The notes under the pieces: generated by a model
Told to the model about the DNA's origin: nothing
What the model saw: the letters and a program-made list of their open reading frames with translations, nothing else
The model's database searches: none
Made by a program: the position numbers and the translations under genes
Shown here: positions 1 to 7,985 of the stretch, one piece after another
How positions within the stretch are numbered: position 1 is the stretch's first letter
Layout of the letters: each line of letters begins with the position of its first letter
Assembly (NCBI RefSeq): GCF_014642175.1
Contig: NZ_BMIL01000014.1
Span: 1 to 59,442 of the forward strand
Source of the DNA: Pedobacter quisquiliarum
GTDB taxonomy: Bacteria; Bacteroidota; Bacteroidia; Sphingobacteriales; Sphingobacteriaceae
DNA length: 59,442 nucleotides
Direction: 5' to 3'

Positions 1-60
1 AAAAAAAAATATGGTCTCATGCGGTCATTGTTTTATAAAGACATCAAGGTATAGTTGTAA
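1..60. repeat. Terminal 60-bp direct repeat (circle overlap), left copy
   Basis: Bases 1-60 are identical and in the same orientation to bases 59383-59442, starting with nine A residues. A direct, not inverted, repeat exactly at both ends of the window is the usual signature of a circular molecule whose assembly overlaps itself. Removing one copy gives a circle of 59,382 bp. The minus-strand gene ending at 58947 starts inside this overlap (ATG at 59402, equal to position 20), so it is complete only on the circle. Confidence 0.93.
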
Positions 61-74
61 ATATACCTTGATGT
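41..74 (-). terminator. Hairpin between the cstB-like gene and the dsrE-like gene
   Basis: A perfect 13-bp stem (41-53 with 62-74) encloses an 8-base loop. On the minus strand it lies just after the stop codon of the persulfide dioxygenase gene and about 20 bases before the start of the dsrE-like gene that crosses the circle join. Only a short T-rich stretch follows, so it could be a weak terminator, an attenuator or an mRNA-processing or stability element that lowers expression of the downstream pump genes. Confidence 0.6.
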
Positions 75-97
75 TTTGGAATGCGAACCTAATTGGA

Positions 98-1456
98 TTA
101 GTGCTTGCCGATAAATTCTTTGATTCGGTCACTTAAATCAAACACATTAGCATTTAGCTTATTTTCCAGTAAACTGCTTCCTGCAGCACTTCGATAGCCA
201 CCGGCGCAATGAACAACAATAGGCTTATTAGTTGGAATCTCGTTTGACCGGTTGCTCAGCTCTGGCAATGGGATATTGATTGAACCTTGGAAAGCAGGTT
301 GGCTTTCAGCCTCTGGCTGATTTCGAATATCAACAACCGTATACGCCGAAGGGTGTTCCTTAAAATCTTCAAAGTCTAATTCAGCTGATTGTTCAGTTCC
401 AAAATCCAGCACAAATGCCTCTTTGATAAATGGTTCATATCCAATTTTAGCGGTCCTTTCCTTCAAGAGTTTTAAAGCATTTTCGTTTTCTGCTGCAAGG
501 TAGAATTTATCACCAGGGGCAACCAATGCACCTAACCATGTTTCAAATTTCTCACCATCCATGATGTTAATGGAATTTTTCAGGTGTTTCCTTTTATAGG
601 CTGCAGAATTTCGTGTATCCACAATGGTTATGTGATTATCAAGTAGAGCTGCTTTTTTCAGATCATCAACTTTTTGCCCCACTATAACCTTATCCAAACT
701 ATTCTTTAATACAGGAGCGCCTGTTTTATTTAAATCAACGTTGTAAGGAAAATACTTTGGTATAAATGGTTGATCGGCAGTTAATTCTTTAATGAATTCA
801 GACTCAGGCATATCCTGTAAAGACCAGTTTGCTGCTTTTTCAGCGCCAATAGAACTGCTACTAGCCTTGCTTAAGGCCTTTCCACACAATGTGCCAGCTC
901 CGTGAGCGGGATATACAATTACGTCATCATCAAGCAACATCAGCTTGTTTCGAAGCGAGCTGTACATTTTTTTTGCAAGCTCTTCACGTTTCAAATCTAA
1001 ATCTTCACCTTTTTCTCTCAGATCAGGTCTTCCACAATCGCCAATGAATAGCGTATCCCCCGTAAATACGGCTTTGTCTTCTCCCTGGTGTTCCAGGACA
1101 ATAGAGATGCTGTCTGGAGAATGTCCAGGTGTATTCATTGGTTTAAATTTGACTTTGCCAACTTCAAGCACAGCACCTTCATCAAACGGTATAAAGGTAT
1201 AGTCGGGATTCATCAATTTGCTCGCAAATATCTTTGCGCCGGTTTCCTGTTGAATCTGAAGGTGACTACTTACAAAGTCTGCATGTGGATGTGTTTCTAT
1301 AACTCCGATAATTTTTGAAGCATGTCTATCTGCATAGTCATAATATGGCTTAGGATCGCGGGCAGGATCAATCAATACAACCTCACGCTGACACTCGCTC
1401 AAAACGGCATAACTGTAATGAGCAAGATTCTTATCTTCAAATTGTTCAATTTTCAT
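98..1456 (-). CDS. cstB-like: CstB-like persulfide dioxygenase-sulfurtransferase (MBL + pseudo-rhodanese + rhodanese)
   Basis: Predicted cytoplasmic enzyme that oxidises glutathione-type or low-molecular-weight persulfides to sulfite and thiosulfate. The N-terminal half is a metallo-beta-lactamase fold of the ETHE1 type, with metal ligands visible as THPHADFVSSH, a later FTGDTLFIGDCGRPD segment and YPAHGAG. A first rhodanese-like domain follows but lacks a catalytic Cys. The C-terminal rhodanese keeps it in VVHCAGGYRS. This three-part order matches Staphylococcus CstB. I chose the inner ATG at 1456 (protein begins MKIEQFEDKNL, 452 aa) because the upstream 11 residues look unlike the family. 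It is preceded by two YeeE/YedE genes and TauE on the same strand and by a GTGA-N6-TCAC operator at 1505-1520. No sulfide:quinone reductase gene is present in the window. Confidence 0.9.
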   Translation of the reverse strand: MKIEQFEDKNLAHYSYAVLSECQREVVLIDPARDPKPYYDYADRHASKIIGVIETHPHADFVSSHLQIQQETGAKIFASKLMNPDYTFIPFDEGAVLEVGKVKFKPMNTPGHSPDSISIVLEHQGEDKAVFTGDTLFIGDCGRPDLREKGEDLDLKREELAKKMYSSLRNKLMLLDDDVIVYPAHGAGTLCGKALSKASSSSIGAEKAANWSLQDMPESEFIKELTADQPFIPKYFPYNVDLNKTGAPVLKNSLDKVIVGQKVDDLKKAALLDNHITIVDTRNSAAYKRKHLKNSINIMDGEKFETWLGALVAPGDKFYLAAENENALKLLKERTAKIGYEPFIKEAFVLDFGTEQSAELDFEDFKEHPSAYTVVDIRNQPEAESQPAFQGSINIPLPELSNRSNEIPTNKPIVVHCAGGYRSAAGSSLLENKLNANVFDLSDRIKEFIGKH

Positions 1457-1504
1457 GTTCTTCTGATTTGATATACAAATTTCTAACAATTACTTTTTCT
1501 ATAC

Positions 1505-1520
1505 GGTGATTTAAGTCACC
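1505..1520. promoter_or_regulatory. Crp/Fnr-type operator GGTGA-N6-TCACC upstream of cstB-like gene
   Basis: A 16-bp palindrome GGTGATTTAAGTCACC lies about 50-65 bases upstream of the chosen start of the cstB-like gene. The same GTGA-N6-TCAC pattern recurs at 2590-2604 and 3467-3481, each time before a gene of this sulfur operon. An ATTTG element resembling the end of the Bacteroidota -7 box lies downstream of it, so the site could sit near -40 as for a class II activator. The likely binder is the Crp/Fnr protein encoded at 3490-4131. Confidence 0.7.
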
Positions 1521-1531
1521 AACCCTGATCC

Positions 1532-1945
1532 TTAGTGAGGAAGCCGATTTTTTATTACCCCATAAAGGTATGTCCCTGCTAATGCTCCAAATATTACAAT
1601 CAACATTCCAAAATAGCCATGGCCAATATTTACGAACATTGGACCCGGGCAAGCGCCTGTTAGTGCCCAACCTAACCCAAAGATGGTCCCTCCCAGTATA
1701 TATCTTGGAAAGCTTTTATCCTTATCTTGAAAAGCAATGGGATTACCTTTATAATCATTGATTTTAAACCGTTTAATGAGGAACACAGCAAGAGAACCTA
1801 ATACTACAGCAGTCCCCATAAGCCCATACATGTGAAAAGATTGAAAACGGAACATTTCCTGAATACGAAACCATGAAATCGCCTCAGATTTACTCATTAT
1901 TATGCCGAACAAAATGCCAGCTACTATAAATTTTAAAGACTTCAT
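1532..1945 (-). CDS. YeeE/YedE-type sulfur transport half-protein (DUF6691-like)
   Basis: A 137-aa integral membrane protein with about four hydrophobic segments, corresponding to one half of a YeeE/YedE (sulphur transport domain) protein. The signature GWALTGACPGPMFVNIGHG contains the conserved Cys of the family, thought to relay thiosulfate or another sulfane species through the membrane. It directly follows the other half-protein at 1964-2521 (18-base gap) on the same strand, so the two probably assemble as one transporter. In the operon context it should supply or remove thiosulfate/persulfide for the adjacent persulfide dioxygenase. Direction of transport cannot be read from the sequence. 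Confidence 0.85.
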   Translation of the reverse strand: MKSLKFIVAGILFGIIMSKSEAISWFRIQEMFRFQSFHMYGLMGTAVVLGSLAVFLIKRFKINDYKGNPIAFQDKDKSFPRYILGGTIFGLGWALTGACPGPMFVNIGHGYFGMLIVIFGALAGTYLYGVIKNRLPH

Positions 1946-1963
1946 TTTTTTGAATTTTATAGA

Positions 1964-2521
1964 TTAGAAGAGATATGGAAGTATTAAATAGGTTGTGGCA
2001 AGCCCACCAATAAAGAAACCGATAACTGCAATCAGAGATGGTACCTGCAGATTAGTTAAGCCTGAAATTGCATGGCCTGATGTACAACCACCTGCATAGC
2101 GGGCCCCAAATCCCACCAGTACGCCTCCAACTAACAGAATTAAAAAACCTTTTATTGAAAGTATTGCATCAAGACTGAATAATTGCGACGGATTTAGGCC
2201 ACCTTCAAAACCTACCCCAATGGTCTTTAGATCAGCTATGGTAGCTTCTGAGAGTTGTAATGGTTGATCATTTTTTAAGAGTGTGGAAGAGATCACCCCG
2301 CCCAATACTGCACCAAATATGAATAGCAAGTTCCATTTTTGTGTAGTCCAGTCAAAGTCAAAAAATTTCACTTTCTTACCTGCACCAGCTATGGTACAAA
2401 TCGTCCGCAGGTTGGAGGAAACACCAAACGATTTTCCAAAGTATAAAAGTAAAACCATGATAAAGGCAATGGCGGCACCAGAGGTATACCATGGCCACTG
2501 TTGTTTGAGTAGTTCTAGCAT
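1964..2521 (-). CDS. YeeE/YedE family sulfur transporter half-protein
   Basis: A 185-aa membrane protein with about five hydrophobic segments and the conserved motif GARYAGGCTSGHAISGL, whose Cys is the family hallmark. Together with the shorter neighbour at 1532-1945 it makes a split version of the roughly 350-aa YeeE/YedE transporters. Known members take up thiosulfate; the role here is inferred. An operator-like palindrome (2590-2604) and an AAATTTG element lie upstream of its start, so it has its own promoter inside the sulfur gene cluster. Confidence 0.87.
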   Translation of the reverse strand: MLELLKQQWPWYTSGAAIAFIMVLLLYFGKSFGVSSNLRTICTIAGAGKKVKFFDFDWTTQKWNLLFIFGAVLGGVISSTLLKNDQPLQLSEATIADLKTIGVGFEGGLNPSQLFSLDAILSIKGFLILLVGGVLVGFGARYAGGCTSGHAISGLTNLQVPSLIAVIGFFIGGLATTYLILPYLF

Positions 2522-2589
2522 ATGTTGTATGATTAATTTAAGTTAACTTGTTAATTGAACAAATTTCGGAAGATTCAGGCCCTTATAAC

Positions 2590-2604
2590 GGTGACTTCTG
2601 TCAC
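2590..2604. promoter_or_regulatory. Crp/Fnr-type operator GGTGA-N6-TCAC upstream of yeeE half-gene
   Basis: The palindrome GGTGACTTCTGTCAC lies about 70-85 bases upstream of the gene starting at 2521. It has the same half-sites and spacing as the sites at 1505 and 3467. A GAAATTTG element about 30 bases downstream on the minus strand could be the -7 region of the promoter it controls. Confidence 0.7.
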
Positions 2605-2629
2605 TCAACAGATTAAAATCCTTCAGCCT

Positions 2630-3421
2630 TTAGTGTAAAAGTTCCTTTATCAAGATAAAGCCACCCATGATTAGAACAAACCAGCCAAATCCCCTCTTTA
2701 GTTTTGATCCGTCAACCTTTTTACTTAAAAATATTCCAAAAAAGAGCCCGGCCAGCGCTATTCCGGTAACTTTAAATAAAAAGAGCCAGTCAATTTGAAA
2801 GTGTCCCAGGTCACCTGTAAAACCTACTAAGGAATTCATGGCGATAATCATTAAGGACGTTCCAACAGCCTCTTTCATTGGCAAGCCCAGCAGAATCACA
2901 AGAGTAGGTATAAGTAAGAAGCCACCGCCTGCCCCCAGAAGTCCCGTAGCAAAACCAATTCCTACACCATAAATCAATAGCCTCAGCGTATGTCCCGAAT
3001 AGGCAGGAGATTTTGTTTCTATGATTGCTTTATCCTTGATCATGGAGAAGGAAGCTACTAGCATTAGTAGCGCAAAAAGCACCATGGTCATCATATTTAA
3101 GGTAACCTGAAAGCCACCAATAGAAAACAATTGTGTAGGTAAGATAGGGACTAAGAACTTCCTTATAACAAATACGGTGATTATTGAAGATAGACCAAAT
3201 AACAGGGCGGTTCTGATGCTGACCAGATTATTCCTGAAGTTTTGATATGCACCTACCAAACTTGTTGTACCTACAATAAACAAGGAGTAGGATGTGGCAA
3301 GAAGGGGATTAACGCCAAAAAGATATACCATTACAGGGACTGTGAGAATTGACCCACCACCACCAATAAGTCCGAGCGATATACCAATTAATGCAGAAGC
3401 GAAATAAGCAATGATTTCCAT
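2630..3421 (-). CDS. Sulfite exporter TauE/SafE family membrane protein
   Basis: A polytopic membrane protein of 263 aa when started at 3421 (MEIIAYFASALIGISLGLIGGGGS). The TauE/SafE signature GLIGGGGSILTVPV near the N terminus and its second copy GLLGAGGGFLLIPTLV in the middle are visible, with about eight hydrophobic segments. Members export sulfite or sulfoacetate, or move other organosulfur anions. Next to a persulfide dioxygenase, which makes sulfite, export of toxic sulfite is the natural reading, and TauE is also found in the Staphylococcus cst locus. The upstream in-frame extension to 3481 overlaps the operator and is not convincing as protein. Confidence 0.9.
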   Translation of the reverse strand: MEIIAYFASALIGISLGLIGGGGSILTVPVMVYLFGVNPLLATSYSLFIVGTTSLVGAYQNFRNNLVSIRTALLFGLSSIITVFVIRKFLVPILPTQLFSIGGFQVTLNMMTMVLFALLMLVASFSMIKDKAIIETKSPAYSGHTLRLLIYGVGIGFATGLLGAGGGFLLIPTLVILLGLPMKEAVGTSLMIIAMNSLVGFTGDLGHFQIDWLFLFKVTGIALAGLFFGIFLSKKVDGSKLKRGFGWFVLIMGGFILIKELLH

Positions 3422-3466
3422 ATTGTAAAGTGTAGTACAAATATGGGCTGTAAAACATACCAGAAT

Positions 3467-3481
3467 GGTGACTTGAGTCAC
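3467..3481. promoter_or_regulatory. Crp/Fnr-type operator GGTGA-N6-TCAC upstream of tauE
   Basis: The palindrome GGTGACTTGAGTCAC lies between the regulator gene (stop at 3490) and tauE (start 3421). A CATATTTG element close to the Bacteroidota -7 consensus follows on the minus strand, which puts the centre of the palindrome roughly 40 bases before the likely transcription start. Third member of the operator set in this cluster. Confidence 0.72.
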
Positions 3482-3489
3482 ACTGGAGC

Positions 3490-4131
3490 TTATTTGAGAT
3501 ATTCGATGTAGCTGCGATGAAGGATAACCTTTTTTTGCTGTTCCATTTTCTTTAGAAGACGGGAAATTACCTCTCTTGAGGAATTTAAATCATTTGCAAT
3601 CTGGCTATGTGTTAGCATTAATGCCCTCGTATTGAGATCATGATGTTGCTTTTCAAGGTAGAATTCTAGTCTTTCGTCCATCGCTTTAAAAGATATATGA
3701 TCAATAACAACTAGTAATTCTTCAAATCTTGATCTATAGGTTTCTAAAACAAAGTAGTACCACGTCTTATAATTTTTCATTAGTTCGTCCATCAGCGTAG
3801 TAGGAACTGCCAGGACAGTAGTTTTATCTACTGCACTTGCCTTGATTTCACTAGTTTGTTGCTTTGTAGAGCAAATCATAGACAGCGCACAAGCGCCTCC
3901 AGGATGAATATAATACATAAAGAATTCACTCCCATCCTCACCTTCACGGTACAGTTTAACCAATCCCTCAACGACCAGCATTGTAAAACGCATGTTCTGC
4001 CCGGTATTCATCAATAAATCACCTTCATTGAATTCTTTCAAAAAGGCATTATCAATTAGCGTTTCAATTAACCGCGCTTCAAACTGAGGAAAGGATGCAA
4101 GTAAGTATTGTTTGATTAGGCTCTGATCCAT
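3490..4131 (-). CDS. Crp/Fnr family transcriptional regulator of the sulfur cluster
   Basis: A 213-aa regulator with an N-terminal cyclic-nucleotide-type beta-barrel (about residues 15-120), a long dimer helix and a C-terminal winged helix (HSQIANDLNSSREVISRLLKK). The recognition helix carries R-E-x-x-x-R spaced as in E. coli CRP (RETVGR), which in CRP reads GTGA half-sites. Three GTGA-N6-TCAC palindromes lie upstream of the three following transcription units. The protein has only two cysteines, C81 and C87, close to each other in the sensor domain, so a thiol/persulfide switch is possible. There is no iron-sulfur cysteine set as in FNR. It is the first gene of a long same-strand sulfur cluster. 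Confidence 0.88.
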   Translation of the reverse strand: MDQSLIKQYLLASFPQFEARLIETLIDNAFLKEFNEGDLLMNTGQNMRFTMLVVEGLVKLYREGEDGSEFFMYYIHPGGACALSMICSTKQQTSEIKASAVDKTTVLAVPTTLMDELMKNYKTWYYFVLETYRSRFEELLVVIDHISFKAMDERLEFYLEKQHHDLNTRALMLTHSQIANDLNSSREVISRLLKKMEQQKKVILHRSYIEYLK

Positions 4132-4528
4132 GCGTGTAAGTATCTAATAAACCAAAATTGCTGATTAATATTCACTTATGAGATTGAATGTAAATATTAT
4201 TAGTCAATGGAGCTAAGTATCTGTTTAAGAATATCAAGGTCTTGCATTGATGGAGATCAGCATAATTATTTTATTCAACATGTGATGAACTGATAGTAAA
4301 CATATTATCTAAATGGTTACTAATTCCTTGACTTGGTTTAGGCGTATAATAGGGAACATTCTAACTAAAAGCGAATCAAAAACCCGTCTCATTATACATC
4401 AAAAAACGGTCTATTTCTTGGAATGTACGAATAGGCTGTTCATGATTTCATTTTGGCCAAATTCATGAATTCGTTTTAACGTTACCAATTCTTAAATACG
4501 AGTTTTACCGGTAACGGATCTGGGCGGC
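4132..4528. other. Gene-free stretch between sulfur cluster and abiE, with junction-type inverted motif
   Basis: About 400 AT-rich bases without a credible gene. On the minus strand, 4398-4416 reads AAATAGACCGTTTTTTGAT, matching 18 of 19 bases of a plus-strand copy at 17342-17360 at the other end of the plasmid backbone. A second, weaker copy (GACGGGTTTTTGATT on the minus strand, about 4370-4386) lies next to it. These two places separate the replication/defence/mobilisation backbone from the cargo, in inverted orientation. Function unknown. Confidence 0.55.
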
Positions 4529-5545
4529 CTATTCGAAAGAATTAAATCTTTTTTGCAGCTCCGAAATTCTTTCAAACAGTTTAATTGGTTCTAGGGACTC
4601 TCCATAAATCATATGTTCTCTCATAGTCGCATAGTCACTGAGATATCCTTCAACAAATTCCTCTGGTGGCACAAAGCAAATAGTTATTCTATTTAATAGC
4701 GTGTAGTCGATGCCATTCAATTTGTTGTATTGCGCCCTGTGATGTATAATGGTTGCATAAAGGTCCTGGTCAGCAAGTGCTTTTTTGCATGCTTCGGTAT
4801 CCATTAGTTTCTCCAGATCATAGAAATGACGGGACATTCTTTCTGTACGTATTTTATGTCTGTTTGGCTTTTTAAATTCTTCATGTAGAAGGAATGCCTT
4901 TTCCAAGAACGTCTTATGGGTTTCTACCACTTGAACCGTAAATGGTTTTTCTGGGTAAACATCATTAGGATATACTTCTGTTAAAATAGATTGTACTTCC
5001 TTTCTAGTATAGGGTTCAATTTTGGAACGTACACCAACCTCAACTTTGACCTGGTCAGCCAAATAGGGATTGGGATCGTATAGTGATTTATATTTAATGA
5101 ATAAGGTTTGTGGATCTTTATCGGTCATAGTTGGATCTACGTCCTCAGCTATGATTTCTAATGTTCCTTCGGTAACACCGAGTTCTATAAACTGCTTTTC
5201 TATTGCTTTTTTTAACTCGTTGCTGGTAAATTTGCAACCCTTCTTTTTTAGTCTGGATAAATAACTCTTGGTCGGTTCATCTACATACGGTATACCAAAC
5301 AACTCAGTGTCTATAACGATATCAATATCTTCTGAGAATCTTTGAATCACCTTCCAGCATTTACTTAATGACGTTCCTCCTTTAAAAACTAGGAATTGAG
5401 CATATTCAGTTTGAAACAGCGCTTTCAGCGTAAGCGTTACCCACCAGTCTTTTTCTATGGATTTTGAATTTATTCCACTAGTAATTGCAGCCTGATCTAT
5501 ACTTGTTTTGCGCTGTGCGTCTGTAAGGTTTAACCAATCTGTCAT
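4529..5545 (-). CDS. abiEii: AbiEii/AbiGii-type nucleotidyltransferase toxin
   Basis: A 338-aa protein of the AbiEii family (DNA-polymerase-beta-like nucleotidyltransferase), the toxin of type IV toxin-antitoxin pairs. The catalytic signature is visible near residues 55-80: VFKGGTSLSK followed by RFSEDIDIVI, giving the GG-S and D-x-D elements. It is encoded directly after its partner, with stop and start overlapping as TAATG at 5545, which is typical for translational coupling of antitoxin and toxin. Such systems stabilise plasmids and can abort phage infection by modifying tRNA or other targets. The actual target is not visible here. Confidence 0.88.
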   Translation of the reverse strand: MTDWLNLTDAQRKTSIDQAAITSGINSKSIEKDWWVTLTLKALFQTEYAQFLVFKGGTSLSKCWKVIQRFSEDIDIVIDTELFGIPYVDEPTKSYLSRLKKKGCKFTSNELKKAIEKQFIELGVTEGTLEIIAEDVDPTMTDKDPQTLFIKYKSLYDPNPYLADQVKVEVGVRSKIEPYTRKEVQSILTEVYPNDVYPEKPFTVQVVETHKTFLEKAFLLHEEFKKPNRHKIRTERMSRHFYDLEKLMDTEACKKALADQDLYATIIHHRAQYNKLNGIDYTLLNRITICFVPPEEFVEGYLSDYATMREHMIYGESLEPIKLFERISELQKRFNSFE

Positions 5546-6138
5546 TATAGGAGCTTAATTATATAATCATTAATCTTTGCCGGCGCCAGTTTTAAATCAT
5601 TCAGGAGCAGGGCCGGACTTTCTTTCCTTAACAAGGCTTTAATTTTACTTTCGGTTTGTTCATCTATATTGTCTGTTCCAAGTTCTTCTAGAGCCTGGAT
5701 AATGAGGCTGCTATACGGCCCTGCCATAGCTAATTTCTTAGAAGTAGTGGCTTTAAATTTAATAATAGTCTTACCCATTTTGATCTCTCGTGGTGACCCA
5801 TCTGTAAGGTAAACGAGTTTTGTTGGAACCTGAGTAGTCAACCCGAGCTTGTGCAACGCATATGCACCAGTTGGCTTGATATTAACTTTTTCCTTTTTTG
5901 CCAGCGCTTCTGCTACTTCCTCCGGAGATGGTGATATAGCACCGAAAAGCGGATCAATCTTAGGTATAAGATATATGCCATGAGCAATCCTTTTAATAAT
6001 GTTTTCTTTATTTAAGCGGTTTAGTGCCATTTTAATTGCGGCCTCACTTCCCATTCCCCTAAAGTCAGTAGGGAAAATAAGATTTCCTTTTTTCTTTCTT
6101 TTGAGAGTATTCTCAATTTCTGAATGTGTTTTACCCAT
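5545..6138 (-). CDS. abiEi: AbiEi-type antitoxin / winged-helix repressor (DUF6088-like)
   Basis: A 197-aa protein with an N-terminal winged-helix domain (about residues 1-60, containing FRGMGSEAAIKMALNRLNKENIIKR) and a C-terminal domain as in AbiEi antitoxins, which bind DNA and repress their own operon. It precedes and overlaps the AbiEii toxin by one base. The upstream region 6139-6210 holds AT-rich imperfect repeats (GTTACC and GGTAAC half-sites) that could be its operator; GGTAAC/GTTACC also appears near 4480-4520. The two genes form a plasmid-stability or defence module next to the replication gene. Confidence 0.82.
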   Translation of the reverse strand: MGKTHSEIENTLKRKKKGNLIFPTDFRGMGSEAAIKMALNRLNKENIIKRIAHGIYLIPKIDPLFGAISPSPEEVAEALAKKEKVNIKPTGAYALHKLGLTTQVPTKLVYLTDGSPREIKMGKTIIKFKATTSKKLAMAGPYSSLIIQALEELGTDNIDEQTESKIKALLRKESPALLLNDLKLAPAKINDYIIKLL

Positions 6139-6329
6139 GTTGCCGTTTGTGTAAAGATAATAATTTAAGTAAGTTTATGTGTTACCAAAATTCAAAAAAA
6201 GGTAACAAAAATGATTATATTAAACGATATAACCGCCTTTAAACTAGAGGCCCTCCTCCTATTCTTTGACTGGTCTAAACATATAGTAATAGGATTTTAA
6301 AAGTTTAGGATTGCTGTTATCTAGATTTT

Positions 6330-6357
6330 ACATATTTACATAAATATGTAAATATGT
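6330..6357. promoter_or_regulatory. 12-4-12 palindrome upstream of rep, containing TATTTACATAAAT
   Basis: Perfect inverted repeat ACATATTTACAT (6330-6341) and ATGTAAATATGT (6346-6357) with a 4-base spacer, about 45 bases upstream of the rep start. The core TATTTACATAAAT (6333-6345) also occurs before parA (7927-7939) and before the parA partner (8613-8625). Likely an operator for the replication initiator or for the ribbon-helix-helix partition protein. Confidence 0.7.
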
Positions 6358-6400
6358 ATTTCAACAATTAAATATAATCCCTATATTCGGAATCGATATT

Positions 6401-7420
6401 ATGGCGATAAGCGAAGAAATCCTTAACTATAAAATTATCCGGCAGCCCTATCGTATTACGATGGCTAAATGGGATTTTACGGTTACGCAGAAACGTATCC
6501 TAACTAAAATAATTTCTTTGCTACAAAAGGAAATCTCTTTGGTGGCGAAAGGCATGCCTATAGGTCAACTTGAAATATTCTCCAACTTGGACGATAGTAT
6601 CAAGCTCACATTTTCATTAAATGATATTGTCAAGAACTCCAATAATTATACCCACGTGAAAAATGCGTTGCAGGAGTTACGAAGCTTTAACGTTCAAATT
6701 GTGCTACCCGCCACCAAAAGTAAAAAAAGCAAACACCCTGAGGAAGAAACAATATTGACCGGGCTGATAGAGCGTGCGGTACTAACCAAACACTCTCGGA
6801 CTGTAACCGTGGTAATCCACAAGGCGACTGCTCAGGAACTGGTAAAAGCAACTAATGGGTTAACGCAATTTGCAGAAAACATCATGTACCTGACTGATAA
6901 TAGTTATACCCAAAAGCTATACGAAATGATCTCCCATTGGAAAGATAAAGAGGTGTTTTCTATTAGTCCGGAGGAATTTCGCGAAAGGCTCTCTCTTGTT
7001 GATAAGTACCCGCAGACCAAAGATCTTATCCGACGTGTCATTAAGCCTGCTGAGGAAGAATTGAAAGAAATAGCAGACGTTTTCTTTATTTTTAACACCA
7101 CCCTCACTGGAAGGAAAATAACAAAATTTAATTTTGTCATAAAACATAAAAAGACGTTGCATGAAGAAGACGTGCAGCTAATCCGCTTGAAGGAAGACAA
7201 CATTCATCTACTAAAGGCACATTTAGGATTTCGGACCGAACATATAAATTCCATTGCCCACATTATCTACAGAGACGATATTATAGGCGATCTAAGGAAT
7301 AAAATCATTGAAGTATACACTTTTATTCATGAAGCAGGAAAATCGTCTAAGACTGCGATTAAAAAGGTGCCGGAATATGTTATACAAGCATTAAAAAATG
7401 AATACGGCAATCAAGATTAG
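6401..7420 (+). CDS. repB: Plasmid replication initiator (Rep_3/RepB family)
   Basis: A 339-aa initiator of the Rep_3 superfamily. Two winged-helix domains are expected: the first around residues 10-140 (starting with NYKIIRQPYRITMAKWDFTVTQKRILTKII) and the second around residues 150-260 (YTQKLYEMISHWKDK ... FSISPEEFRERL). Such proteins bind iterons to open the origin and also repress their own gene. Directly downstream lie five iterons ending in a CGTTATATCTGTCCC unit (7441-7553), and upstream lies a 28-bp palindrome (6330-6357). Length and layout are typical of Bacteroidota theta-replicating plasmids. Confidence 0.93.
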   Translation: MAISEEILNYKIIRQPYRITMAKWDFTVTQKRILTKIISLLQKEISLVAKGMPIGQLEIFSNLDDSIKLTFSLNDIVKNSNNYTHVKNALQELRSFNVQIVLPATKSKKSKHPEEETILTGLIERAVLTKHSRTVTVVIHKATAQELVKATNGLTQFAENIMYLTDNSYTQKLYEMISHWKDKEVFSISPEEFRERLSLVDKYPQTKDLIRRVIKPAEEELKEIADVFFIFNTTLTGRKITKFNFVIKHKKTLHEEDVQLIRLKEDNIHLLKAHLGFRTEHINSIAHIIYRDDIIGDLRNKIIEVYTFIHEAGKSSKTAIKKVPEYVIQALKNEYGNQD

Positions 7421-7440
7421 TTGGGTATGCCCTAAAAAGT

Positions 7441-7553
7441 CGTTATATCTGTCCCCCATAGGAAAATTAGCCGTTATATTTGTCCCCTATAAGTCGTTAT
7501 ATCTGTCCCATAAAGTCGTTATATCTGTCGCTTTTAATCGTTATATCTGTCCC
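7441..7553 (+). repeat. Iteron array (oriV): five CGTTATATCTGTCCC repeats
   Basis: Five direct repeats of the 15-mer CGTTATATCTGTCCC at 7441-7455, 7472-7486 (one change: TTT for TCT), 7495-7509, 7517-7531 (last bases CGC) and 7539-7553. Start-to-start spacing is 31, 23, 22 and 22 bases, so the last four repeats are two helical turns apart, on one face of the DNA. Four copies are preceded by AAGT/AAT. The array follows rep and is followed by about 400 AT-rich bases, the expected unwinding region. This is the replication origin. Confidence 0.92.
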
Positions 7554-7802
7554 TATGTATCTCTGTATATTGTTGTAAATCAAGAATATACAGAGGCTTC
7601 AATATAATCAATTTGATTAACAATTATTAATCAATAAAAAAGCATTTACGGAAAAGAAGTCCTTCACAGCTATTATAAACAAGAAAAGGCAGTTTGAAAT
7701 TGAAAAACGGAAAGAAAATCTATCAATCCAAGGATTTTATATCGCGGGCGGCTTAAAGTCGTTAATTTTGTACACCATAGCCTTCTCCGAAAAACTATCC
7801 GG

Positions 7803-7887
7803 GACAAATTTAACGAAATTACGTCTATCATATTTAATCATAAAGAGTATCATTAGGCTTACTATGGGTGACATATTTAACGAATAT
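7803..7887 (+). repeat. Candidate parS repeats (two direct copies; third inverted at 8944-8961)
   Basis: GACAAATTTAACGAAATT (7803-7820) and GACATATTTAACGAATAT (7870-7887) are direct repeats; the reverse complement of 8944-8961 reads GACAAATTTAACGAATAT. The three copies share ATTTAACGAA and bracket parA and its partner gene. A repeated non-coding sequence on both sides of parA and a small DNA-binding partner fits a partition centromere. I found no other role for it. Confidence 0.55.
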
Positions 7888-7918
7888 GAGAAGTGTCTCT
7901 CTATTAAATAATACTTAG

Positions 7919-7948
7919 TATATATGTATTTACATAAATACATATATA
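7919..7948. promoter_or_regulatory. 30-bp palindrome before parA, containing TATTTACATAAAT
   Basis: Inverted repeat with 14-base arms around a central CA, spanning 7919-7948, about 40 bases before the parA start. The 13-mer TATTTACATAAAT (7927-7939) is shared with the rep and par-partner promoters. A TATATTTG element (7976-7983), the Bacteroidota -7 consensus, lies just before the start codon. Likely autoregulatory operator of the partition operon. Confidence 0.65.
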
Positions 7949-7985
7949 TATAAATGAATAAATACAAAATTATGTATATTTGTAT

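Larger units (their letters stand above)
7554..7985. other. AT-rich origin flank with two candidate parS copies
   Basis: No credible gene. The stretch continues the origin as AT-rich DNA. Two direct copies of an 18-mer GACAAATTTAACGAAATT-like sequence lie at 7803-7820 and 7870-7887, and a third copy lies inverted beyond the par genes at 8944-8961. These are candidate centromere (parS) sites. The end of the stretch carries the palindrome and TATATTTG element before parA. Confidence 0.6.

Noticed and set aside
1456..1670. 74-codon minus-strand frame overlapping DUF6691 and cstB-like start
   Set aside because: Out-of-frame reading across the operator and two better genes.
7441..7553. Possible CRISPR array
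   Set aside because: Repeats are 15 bp with 7-16 bp gaps and lie directly after a Rep_3 gene; this is an iteron origin, and no cas genes are present.
7398..7607. Open frame running through the iteron array
   Set aside because: It is made of the repeated iteron sequence; repeated YLSP/SLYLS-like translation is a by-product of the repeats.
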